Part shown: one piece after another, positions 1 to 10,045 of the stretch
Layout: each line of letters begins with the position of its first letter
Position numbering within the stretch: the first letter of the stretch is position 1
Assembly: GCA_020205615.1 (NCBI GenBank)
Contig: CM035165.1
Span: 32,709,544 to 32,773,543 of the forward strand
Source of the DNA: Panax quinquefolius
Taxonomy: Eukaryota > Streptophyta > Magnoliopsida > Apiales > Araliaceae
Reading direction: 5' to 3'
DNA length: 64,000 nucleotides
Notes under the pieces: generated by a model
The model's input: only the letters and a program-made list of their open reading frames with translations
Told to the model about the DNA's origin: nothing
The model's database searches: none
Position numbers and translations under genes: made by a program

Positions 1-2166
1 CCATTACTCCGCTTCCCGACTGTCGTCCCATATATGTTCTCATTTCAAGAGAACGGTGAAAGAAAGGGTGAGCTCAACTAGCCCAAGAAGAAATATTATG
101 ACTAAGATAATGCGAATAAATTATCATTAGCCTTGACAATGTTAAACGATAAAATACAATAGACAACCAGTTTAATCTGCGGTGAATATCTGATCCATTA
201 AAAGAGTCAAGTAGAAAATAAAGTCTACTATCTTTTAGGTTTTAAAGGGTTTTCATAAATTTTTATCACTAAGACTCGGTTTAATGAATAAACCACAATA
301 TCTAATCATCCTCGTACTACGGTCGAGGATTTTCATCAAATTATCAATGGTCAAGACTATACCGAATCACCCCCGTCATAATCATACCAAAAACTATCCA
401 TCACAAAGATTACAAAATAACGAGGACTTTTATCACATCATTTATAACAAGCCATGATTATACCGAATGATCCTCGTCATAATCATACTAAGTTCATCTA
501 TGCACGTAAGCCAAAGATAACATATTATAACATGAGGATGATGACAATGACATAATAATTCAATAAAACAAGTTCAAGAATTATTTTATCCGAGAATTAA
601 GTAACGTCCAAATTGTCAACAAGATCTTTGTTTTGTAGAGTAAAATTCAAGAATGATCGGAAGAATATTTCCATGAAAAGATCTTTGGATGAAACGCAAA
701 TATCAAGAATATTCTACTAATTTCATGGAGTATAGAAGTCAAAGTTTTAATCAACTGGTATAATAAAGAATGGAATAACAAAGGAAATCACCACGCATGC
801 GGATTGCTTGGCAGGCGAGTTATTCCAACAGAATAATAATAACGGAACCGAGTCGGTGAAATTCACACCAAGCGGGATGATCCAATGAGAATAATAAATC
901 TTTGAATAATAATAAATAATGGAACCGAATCCTGTAAAACACACGATGGGATATTCCAATGAGAATAATAAATGCGGAATAATAAACAATGGAACCAGTC
1001 CTGTAAAACACACGCATGTGATATTCCAATGTAATAATAAAGAATGGAATAATGAAGAAGATCACCAAGTATAGGGGATTCCACGTATAAAAGTTATTCC
1101 AATGTAATAAATAAGAATGGAATAATATAAGGATTTCACCAAGTATAGGGTATCTGCCGCGATACGAGGTTATGTATGTATAGGTATGCCACTTTTACGA
1201 GAGTTATTCCAATGCGAATAATAATGAATGGAATAATGAAGTTCTCTTCATGAATAAGAAAGAATAACACCCCTTACGGGTACAACAAATAATATCCCTT
1301 ACCTTAGAAGAACTGAATATTGGCAAAGTGAAGTAGCGAGAATACTTTTCTTCTTTCTCTATAGTTTCTCTCTCAGAGTTTCAAAGTGAATTAAAAGAAA
1401 ATAATGAAGGAATGAGCTTATTTATAGGAAAATAGAATGCATAGTAATTAATCCATGAACAGTCCAGATTGATTTACTTTAATCTGGCGGTTCATATTTA
1501 AAAACAAAATCTTTTAAATAAAATATCATATATTCTATTTATATAAAAACATTTTACTATGCAAACATTATGCAACACTATGCAAAGCACTATGCAAAAC
1601 ACTATGCAATACTATGTAATATAAAATATAATATATTCTATTTATAGAATAACTTTAATAAAGTATCCCATTTTATATAAAAGATATTTTACATTTTTAT
1701 TATGTTAATAATACTGAATAAAACAAAACGTCATTATCGCTATAATAATTCATATTATTAATCGTGATAATGGAATCAAACTAAGTGACTTCTCACATAA
1801 GCATCGATAATCAATACTGGTAATGCTTTCTATGCAACCACACGACATCTTTACTTTTACTACCGAGTAGTTCAACAAAGATCCACCAGAAAAACTTCCG
1901 CCGTTATTTCAATAAAATATTTTTGTCGTTTTCTCGATCAAATGAATAATTACATTGTGGGGTCCACCAATGATTGAGTAGTTGTCTGAATATTCCTCTA
2001 AAACAAATATTCCCAGGCCAATCGAATATAATATAACCACTTGCATACTTTGCAAAATTTATAAATACTACCCACAACTATAATATTATCTCAAATTCAC
2101 ACCATAATATTAAAAAATTATTTCGACAAAATTTAAATCTTTATTGATAAAATCTGGGGTCTCACA
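1..2166 (-). repeat. LTR of a Ty3-like element, minus strand, cut by the window edge
   Basis: Read on the minus strand this begins TGTGAGACCCC at 2166, matching the TGTAAGACCCC start of the complete Ty3 LTRs further right. It contains a TATA box (TATAAATA, complement of 1419-1426) in the same setting, followed by a CT-rich leader. Near position 60 it has the GGGCTAGTTGAGCTCACC block that lies about 320 bp before the end of the other LTRs, so the LTR end should lie just outside the window. The middle differs from the other LTRs, so this is a sister family. Boundaries at 2166 are from alignment by eye. Confidence 0.75.
745..1255 (-). repeat. Imperfect tandem repeats inside the minus-strand LTR
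   Basis: About five diverged units share AATAATAAA-GAATGGAATAA and GTTATTCCAATG words and a CACACCAAG or CACACACG block, with spacing of roughly 70-105 bp. They occupy the part of the LTR downstream of the TATA box, where the complete Ty3 LTRs carry their own short TATTCACGAGTTAC repeats. The short reading frames here are by-products of the repeat. Confidence 0.6.
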
Positions 2167-3336
2167 AGTATATTATTGGTATGATCATGACTAGGGTTCT
2201 CTTTGGCCAGTAGTGAAAAATTGAATTGTGACTGGTATGATCATGACCATTGAATTTATAATTGAATATCTTTAGCATAAGTGTAAAGGTGAATTGATCA
2301 ACATGGTTATAATTATTGTTTATATAAATTCTGAAATGATTATATATTTCTTTGAGATATTAATATATTTGGCCTGTAATGCAAATATGAACTGTTGATG
2401 AATATATTTGGCTTGTAGTGCAAATATGAATCTGTTGAGGAATATCTTTGGCACCAGAGTGCAAAAGATGAATTGTTGATGAATATCTTTGGCTAGTAGT
2501 CTGAAAGATGACTTTGTTAATGAATATCTTTGGCCCATAGTGTAAAGATGACTTTGTTGTTGAATATCTTTGGCCATTAGTGCGAAGATGAATCAGTGGA
2601 TGAATATCTTTGGCCCGTGGTGCAGAAAGATGAATTTATTAGTATGATTATGAATGAGAATCGTGATTTGGTATAACCATGATCTTTGATGTTTCGGGTA
2701 AAGACATGTGATGAAAATTATATTAAATCACGGATGCGAAGAGGAATTTAGAATCACAATTATGATTATGAGATATTCATATAATTATGGAAAGGAACTG
2801 CATTGATTGATGTTACTGAGGATAAAACATTGTTGGTGGACTTTTAACATGGAGAAGATAATAGGTCTATTGTTTATTTGACTCTTCTAATGGATTGCTT
2901 TCGTTCATTTGCAACTATGGTTGAAATTTTATCATCTACCATATGTTCTAAATCTACGATTTGTTATTGATGAAGGCTATTGATAATTTAATTATCTTTA
3001 GTCATGATATTCTTTATTGAGCTAGTTGTGCTCACCCTTTTGCTTCACAATTCCTTTCGGGGTAATAAAAGTGTAGTTGGATTGATTGCCGGGGTAACAA
3101 GGAATAGAGCGGTGGTCTCTAGTCGTGGAGTTCTCCCTAAACAAAGATAGAAAAGTGTGTTGTATACATCTTTTTAGTAGTTATATTTGGTGAATCATAT
3201 AGGGAGAGGCGAACCCAACGTTGGAAGGTGTTTTGCCACTATCATACAAGATGTCTAAATTGACATACAACCTCGTGTCATCATAAAGACAAGGTTGTGC
3301 TCATCCACTTTGTTGAGTATATTTACGAGCACTACC
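2167..3336 (+). repeat. Left part of an older plus-strand LTR, split by element A
   Basis: Plus-strand LTR-like DNA with GAATATCTTTGGCC repeat units at 2365-2640 and a diverged GAGCTAGTTGTGCTCACCC block at about 3017. Its right part resumes at 12827 after element A. The family is the same as the fragment at 60366-60630, judged from the shared distal 265 bp at 13024-13293. The start of this LTR is not visible because the minus-strand LTR abuts at 2166. Confidence 0.6.
2365..2640 (+). repeat. GAATATCTTTGGCC-type tandem repeats
   Basis: Seven or eight units of roughly 35-40 bp, each of the form GAATATCTTTGGCC + GTAGTGC + AAAGATGA, with substitutions concentrated in the CTGTAG/CCGTAG part. Each of the complete Ty3 LTRs carries three or four such units, so this LTR has an expanded array. 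Confidence 0.7.
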
Positions 3337-3341
3337 TATAT
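3337..3341. other. Target-site duplication TATAT, left side of element A
   Basis: TATAT at 3337-3341 immediately precedes the LTR and is repeated exactly at 12822-12826 after the 3' LTR. A 5-bp duplication is usual for Ty3/Gypsy insertion. Confidence 0.75.
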
Positions 3342-6109
3342 TAGAAGACCAAAAATTTTAAATAAAAAGGAATTTCCTTTATTTATTATTTTGAAATAGT
3401 AAGGGTTGATTTGATTAATGTGGATAGTTAAGGGTTAAATACGCAAAATATTTCAAAATAAGCAGTGGTTATAAAATATTCATTGTTGTTTTAGAATATT
3501 CGTTTGGTCGTGGAATATTAAATCTTTGTCGAATATTCGTTGCGACGGTAGCGACCATGTGTGGGCCCCATAACTGAAAGATTGGATGAAGAAAACGACA
3601 AATATAAGTTGTTTTTAAATAACAGGCGTAGTTATTGCTTGAATTATCTTTGTTGGAATACCGGTGGTTAAAACACACTAATACGCGTTGTTGAACGAAG
3701 AAGACACGATTGCACCAATTATTGATTCTTACGTGAAGAAGCCTTTACTCAATAATGGTTACGATAATTCTTTATTCGATATTTTATTGAGTTAATAATT
3801 GCAGTGTTGATATTTTATATTCTTTGTTGTTTGATAATTGTCATTACACGGTATCTTTCATTATCGAAGCAATAATTCATATTATCTGAATAATATTATT
3901 AGATAACATTATTGGTAATGTCTAGAAAGTTACTAAGGAGAGGTTTGGTCATCTAATTGCGGCCATGAAGAAGAAATTCTTATTGAAAGCCCCTCTTTCA
4001 CAGGAACCTGCACGGTTGTCAATATTGTGATTACATAATATTATTTGTGAATAATTAATTATTGATTTATATGATGAGGAAAATATTGATTTTATGTGGA
4101 TATAGATGGAAAAATTTTTAAAATGACAATTGTTGAAAATTAATATTTTATCTTTTTACGATAAAATAATTCATTTAAATATATTATTTTAATAATATAT
4201 TAACGGTGATATTTTTACAATGAATGTGGGATATATGAGTATATGAGGAGGAAGAGTATTTTGTGGCATTAAATGTTTAACACATGTTTTGTGTGTTGGT
4301 GGACACAATTATTGAATCAAATTTGATTATAAATGTAAAATCGCCCATTTGTGGATTTCGGTCAATTTCTATTTGGAATTTGGAAAAACTTTCTTCTGCA
4401 AAGTTGTAGAGAATTGAATTTCCTATAAAAACTCATGAGATTCGAATTTTCTGATGAAAGGGCTATTTATTATGAATTATTGAAGTTCAAGTTAAAATAA
4501 TTGATTTTTGGGAGTTTTAATTAATTATTTTGAGAAAAACGTTTTTGGTGAGTTTGTGAACCTCATTTAACATGTGTGGCTGGTGTTTTTGACCAAAAGG
4601 TGGGCTAAGGAAAATTTGTATAATTATATTAATATTATATTAAATTTTACGCTTTGGTGTTCTAAGCATTTTCCTATAAATAGGGTCTTGGGTTAGAATT
4701 GAAAATCACACCGTAAACTGAAGTTTTCTCTCTATTTCTCTCTCGATATTTTGAGCGTATTCTTGTGAGTATTTTGAGTATACTTTGAGTATTGCTAGAC
4801 GGTCTGAGTTCCTTGAAAGACTATATACGTGATTCTAAATTTGTAATCTTGATCTTTCGAGGTAAGGGATATTATTTTTTGTAATGATATTATTTCTTCA
4901 ATATCATTATCTTTGAAATGTTGATCTGAAGTTTTATCAAATTTGGAACTTTTTCATGTCGGGGTTACTTATTCACGAGTTCTTATTCATGGGTTCTTAT
5001 TATTCAGAGTTCTTATTCACGAGTTCTTATTCAGCGAGTTACTTATTCACGAGTTACTTATTCACGAGTACTATTCATGAAGCGTGAAGATGTTTTTTGT
5101 GGAATTTCTATCTTTTGGTGTCGAGAGTTACTATTCACGTATACGGCATTATTCACGATATCTGATCTTATTCAATAGAAAAATAAAATTTCTTCTTTTA
5201 AATCTAAAACATCTATTCGGATACTAACTCGATTGTATCCATGTTTTGATCATTCTTGAATTTTACACCACTATGATTATTTTTGAGATATTTTTGGGGC
5301 GTGGATAAAACCAAGTACGAATCCTTAATCCTTAATCCTTGTCATTTTGTTTCACCGGATTCGCTTCTTTAAAAATATTTTTCATCATCCTCGGTCTTAA
5401 ATGATGATATTATTGAATATCTTTGGCACAGTAGTGCAAAGATTAATGATTACTGATGAATATCTTTAGCCTTTAGTGCAAAGATGAGCAGTGTTGAGAT
5501 GAACATAATGGACTGATTGATGAATATCTTTGGCCATAGTGCAAATGAATATTTGATTCGGATGTATATTGATTGATGTTACGGGGATAAAATATTGATG
5601 ATGGATCGTTAAATTCATAGATTATAGTAGATTTCATTCTCTACGTAACTCTTACATGAATTATTATTTCATTATGAATATTGATCTCGAAACTTGTTGT
5701 ACATTGTATTCTATCGATTTTTCCTGTGAAGACTAACGATAATTTGTTGTATATTATCTTAGTCATAATATTCTTCTTTGGGCTAGTTGAGCTCACCTTT
5801 TTCCTTGTTGTTCCATTTTTCTTCTCGGGGCGAGAATGTAACGAGTACTAGTGGGGTATGGAATGAAGGTTCTAGAGAGAGTTGTTTAGTAGTCCTCACC
5901 ATTTTGTAAAATAATGAATCAATAATTATGATGGGGATTTATTTGCGTGTGGATATTGTCTACAGAAGACAATATTATATTTAAACTCACAAGATATATT
6001 GTCGTATTTCATACGACATTTGTATTATTGAAGTTGTAGTTTGCTTTTTTACACCATGTATTTGGCGACTTCGAATGGGTGTTGTGTATACCTATTTTGG
6101 GGCGTCACG
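3342..6109 (+). repeat. 5' LTR of element A
   Basis: Starts at TAGAAGACC, a changed form of TGTAAGACC, and ends at GGGGCGTCACG just before the primer site. A TATA box (TATAAATA) is at 4675-4682, followed by a CT-rich leader. Downstream are TTCACGAGTTAC repeats (about 4970-5110), three GAATATCTTTGGCC-type units (about 5413-5550) and the TTGAGCTCACC block near 5787. Length is 2768 bp against 2776 bp for the 3' LTR. Confidence 0.85.
4970..5110 (+). repeat. TTCACGAGTTACTA short tandem repeats in the LTR
   Basis: About eight units of 14-18 bp (TATTCACGAGTTAC or TTCTTATTCACGAG). The equivalent arrays are at about 11690-11800 in the 3' LTR of A and 62240-62335 in D, with different unit numbers. In B and C the same place holds only two to four units of the form TATTCACGATATCTGA. 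Confidence 0.7.
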
Positions 6110-6110
6110 A

Positions 6111-6122
6111 TTAATATCGAGC
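6111..6122 (+). other. Primer-binding site of element A (altered initiator-Met type)
   Basis: TTAATATCGAGC sits one base after the LTR. Elements B and C have TTGGTATCGAGC in the same place, which differs from the usual plant Met-tRNA site TGGTATCAGAGC by loss of one A in the CAG. Element D shares the TTAATATC form. Confidence 0.65.
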
Positions 6123-6294
6123 TTAGGGATATGATCTCCATGGCGAGATGGGAATAGAACTAGGAGGGAGAGCGAGTAAATCCTTTCGCTAAGTGTGTCC
6201 TACCTAAGCTTATTTGTTAGTTGGTCATATATAGGGATATTATGTGATATATTGATTTCCTTAATTAACCCTTATTTTATGACAGGATTTGAGA

Positions 6295-9200
6295 ATGTCG
6301 ATTGAGAATATTAACGATGGAGTAAATGAGACCGTGGAGATGCTCTGTACTCACCAACGAGGAGAACGTGCAACAGTGGCAATGTTCCTCCCGTGAACAA
6401 ACACCACCGAGTAGATGATGAGCGAGGGGATGTTTAGAAGCTTTTTGCGGTTCATGCAAAATCGATTTGAGGGAGACTTCGTGTTCAAAATACGGAGGAA
6501 ATGATAGCAATTCACGGGTGGTCACGACCAGCGCATTCAAAGAGTTGGGACCACCGAGTGCAGGGAAAGCGGACCGATTAAAGGCGGAGACGTGGGTCAA
6601 ACAAATTACCAAGATATTCGATGTCTTGGGATTCACGGAGAACGAAAGTTCCATTCGCTACTTTTATGTTCCGTGGCGAAGCAGACATCTTGGTGGAATC
6701 GTGAAGCGTACCCATCAATTTGCACTCGGCGTGTCGTGGAGACGCGTTTGAAATGATCAATGACAAGTACTTCCCGAAAGTATTCGTCGTATAAAGGAAG
6801 TGGAGTTTATTAGACTATAGCGAATAACAATGGCGGTGTCCCAAAGACGAGGCGAAGTTCGCGGAGTTATCCGTGTTCAGACCTCATTTGGTGGAGAATG
6901 AGGAACGTATGACGCGGATGTTTACGAGAGGTTTGAAACCCGACATACGTCGATATCTCATTTCTCATAAATTTTCTCTATTTCGGATGTTGTCAGCGTG
7001 GGCTCGATTGTTAGAAGCGAGATAACGAGTACGCTCAACCGAGGGACCATAACCGAGATCATATCAAGATAGCGAGCGATCATCGAATAACGATAACCAA
7101 ATGGAGAAAGAAGAATACGACAAAGGCGGTAACCACTCTAGTAGTAATCGTGTAGCCGTGAAAAATAGAAGAAGCGAGTCGGGAGGAGATTTTAAAAAGA
7201 GGAGATTCAACAACGACCATGTGAAGACGTCGGCGCTTATAAAGAACTAGTTTTAAGGAGGAGAACGACCACCGGTCGTATGTTACAAATCTGGGAAGAG
7301 AGGGACATATCGGACCAAACCCCTACAACAGGTTTAAGGTATGCTATAGTTGTGGAAAGGAAGGACATATCGCTCGAGATTATGCGATGGCGAAACCTAG
7401 TTCAATGAGGGACGGTGACTCAAAAGATCATCCCGAAAAAAGTCAAAGTCAACGATTCCGGAAGAAGCGTTTGTCGTGGCCGGTCAAAATGCAAGGAACG
7501 ACGAAGTTAGCACGGGTTAGTCAATTATAAATTCTTGCGAAGTATATACCTTACTAGATATCGGTTCTACCCATTCTTTTATCTCTCTTTACTTGCGCTC
7601 AACGCTTTGAACTTGACTACGGAGAAATTAGACTTTGACCTTTTTTATGGAGAATCCGTTAGGAGAAACTTTCATTACATCTGTTGTTTAAAAATCTTGC
7701 TTGATTCAAGTTGGCACTATCACATTACACCGTTAACCTTATTTCTATAGAGATATTTGCTTTTGATGTGATTTTAAGGTTAACTACTCATCATGCCAAA
7801 ATTGATTGTTTTACATAAGGTTGTTAGTTTTCATATTCCTAAGCAACTTTGTTATTCAATTCAAACAATCAAACCATTGTAGTCAAACATTTTCATATCA
7901 AGCCATGAAGTCATTCGTTTATTACGGATGTCAAGTTTTCTTAGTCGATGTTATGGATTTGAATAAAGACACGTCGATTTGAATAATATTCTGTTGTTAT
8001 TGATTTTTCCCGGCGTATTTCTGAAGAATTTCTTGGCTTACTCCCAAAGCACGATATTAAATTTTGTATCGACTTTGAACCCTAAGACAAAACTCATTTC
8101 TAAAATCTCATATCGAATGGCTCTATTGAACTTGAGTTAAAAATTCAACTATAAATTTGGTACTGAGCCTTTATCTTGTGACTTCCTTTGTGGAATTCAC
8201 TAAGCGAACTCTCTGTAGGGGACGTCATATTAGATGCGATAGTAAAGCGATAGGTGTCATTGTGACGTCTTATCCAAGATTGGGATATGAGTCACGATTG
8301 AGAGCAACCTAAGTCGAATCGAAATCGTAGCTTTCACGAAGCTTAGTTGGTTATTATCGGAGATTCGTTGAAGGATATTCTCGAATCGCTATTCCGTTAA
8401 CTTAAATGACTCGAAAAGATACAAAATTAAGTATGGAGCGAGGAATGCGAGAAGATTTTCCAAGAGCTCAAGAGGCGACTCATTTCGCACATATTCTAAC
8501 CATACCATCTTGGAAAAGCGAACGTGGTAGGCGGCGCGTTGAGTAGAAGAAGATCATATCTTGAGAACGAAAAGTGCGATGATGTTAAGTATACGCGTAG
8601 AGCCAACTTTAATAGAAAAAGTTAAGATTGCTCGAGCCACCTCTTGAGTGATGCGTATGAAGAAGAAAGTACTGAAAGGAGCTATTAGGGCGAGAATTGA
8701 TGAAGAAGGAATACTTGAGTCCACTCTAGACTTTGTGTTCCTAACGACTACGATTTGAAGTACAAGATTATGATGGAGGCACACAATCGCCATTTGCAAT
8801 CCATCCTGGAAGTACTAAAATGTATCGTGATCTTGACATACATTTTGGTGGAACAATATGAAGAGAGAGATTGCAAAGTTTATCTCGATGTGTTTAACTT
8901 GCTAACGCGTAAAAGGCGGAGCATCTTGTACCTAAGGGTCCGTTGCAACCACTTGAGATTCCTGAATGGAAGTGGGAACACATTACTATGGATTTACGTT
9001 CTGGGTCTTCCTGCGGTTTCTCAAGGCATCAATGCTTTATTTGGGTTATTGTTGATAGATTAACCAAGTCTGCTCATTTCTTACCGATCGAGAGAGACTT
9101 ATTCCTTGAACGTCTTTTTTTTTAGATGTATATGCGTAAATGAGATTGTGAGATTGCATGGCATGCCGGTATCCATAGTTTTGGGTTAGTTTGTAGAAAG

Positions 9201-10030
9201 CTATGGGCACGAATTTACGATTGATTTGGCATACCATCCTCAAACGGATGGGCAATCGAAAAGGACTACTCAAACTCTTGAAGATATATTAAAACTCGTG
9301 TCCTAGATTTCAAAGGAAGTTGGGATAAGTACTTGCCATTGGTGGAATTCTCATACAACAATAGTTATTAAACAAATATAGGCATGGTTCCATTCAAAGC
9401 ATTATATGGACAAAAATGTCGTTCTCCAATATGTTGGGATGAGGTGGGAAGAAGCAACAATGTTGGGACCCGAGTTAAGATGCGTATGACTAATGATTCG
9501 ACAACGTATCTGAAGCGCACAAGATCGACAAAAGAGTTATGCGAATCTTCATCGAAAGGACGTGGAATTTAGTGTAGGGGATCATGTATTGTTGCGAGTT
9601 GCTCCATGGAAGGGAGTTACAAGATTTGGGAAGAGAGAAAGCTCGATCCACGATTTATCGGTCCATTTCAAATTCTTGACCGAGTAGGAAATGTAGCCTA
9701 TAGACTTGCGTTACCTCCGAGTATGTCTCGTGTTCATAATGTGTTTCACATATCATGTATTTCGTAAATATGTGAAAGACCCGAACCACGTTATTGAGTT
9801 AGAACCTTGGACGAGATAAATAGAAAGACTTAACGTGTGAGAGAGGTACTATCAAGATTTTGGATAGGAAGGAGCATGTCCTACGCATGAAAGGTTATAC
9901 CACAAGTTAAAGTTTTGTGGAGGAATCATGCTATAGAGATGACACGGGAATTGGAAAGCGAAAATGAAAGCGAGGTATCCTCACCTTTTCAAAACACACC
10001 ATGTCGTCGTCGATTTCGAGGACGAAATTT
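6295..10030 (+). pseudogene. Damaged gag-pol of element A
   Basis: A likely gag start is ATG at 6295 (MSIENIN...). Gag is broken by frameshifts. A CCHC zinc knuckle (CYSCGKEGHIA) is readable at about 7340-7385. A protease-like stretch with DIGSTHSF follows near 7555-7600. Most of the reverse transcriptase is missing: at about 8160-8330 the sequence is unlike elements B and C, and homology resumes at the YYRRF segment near 8345. Integrase remains are visible at 8935-9310, with the [17 protein letters not shown] block near 9400. The integrase tail ending HNVFH and a chromodomain-like C terminus reach about 10020. No long open frame survives. Many of the breaks fall at CTG/CAG positions, so part of the damage may be sequence error. 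Confidence 0.8.
8245..8305 (+). other. LTR-derived filler inside the pol deletion of element A
   Basis: This stretch (AGGTGTCATTGTGACGTC and following) matches 13094-13146 in the older LTR closely along about 50 bp. Elements B and C have reverse transcriptase coding sequence at this point. It looks like a patch copied or joined into a deletion. Confidence 0.5.
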
Positions 10031-10033
10031 CAT

Positions 10034-10044
10034 AAGGAGGGAGG
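10034..10044 (+). other. Polypurine tract of element A
   Basis: AAGGAGGGAGG directly before the 3' LTR, one base away. Identical tracts precede the 3' LTR of B (42097-42107), and a near-identical one occurs on the minus strand in C (47755-47766). It serves as plus-strand primer in LTR retrotransposons. Confidence 0.8.
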
Positions 10045-10045
10045 T

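Noticed and set aside
4970..5110. The TTCACGAG repeats as a CRISPR-like array.
   Set aside because: Units are 14-18 bp without unique spacers, lie inside plant LTRs, and occur in every A/D-type LTR.
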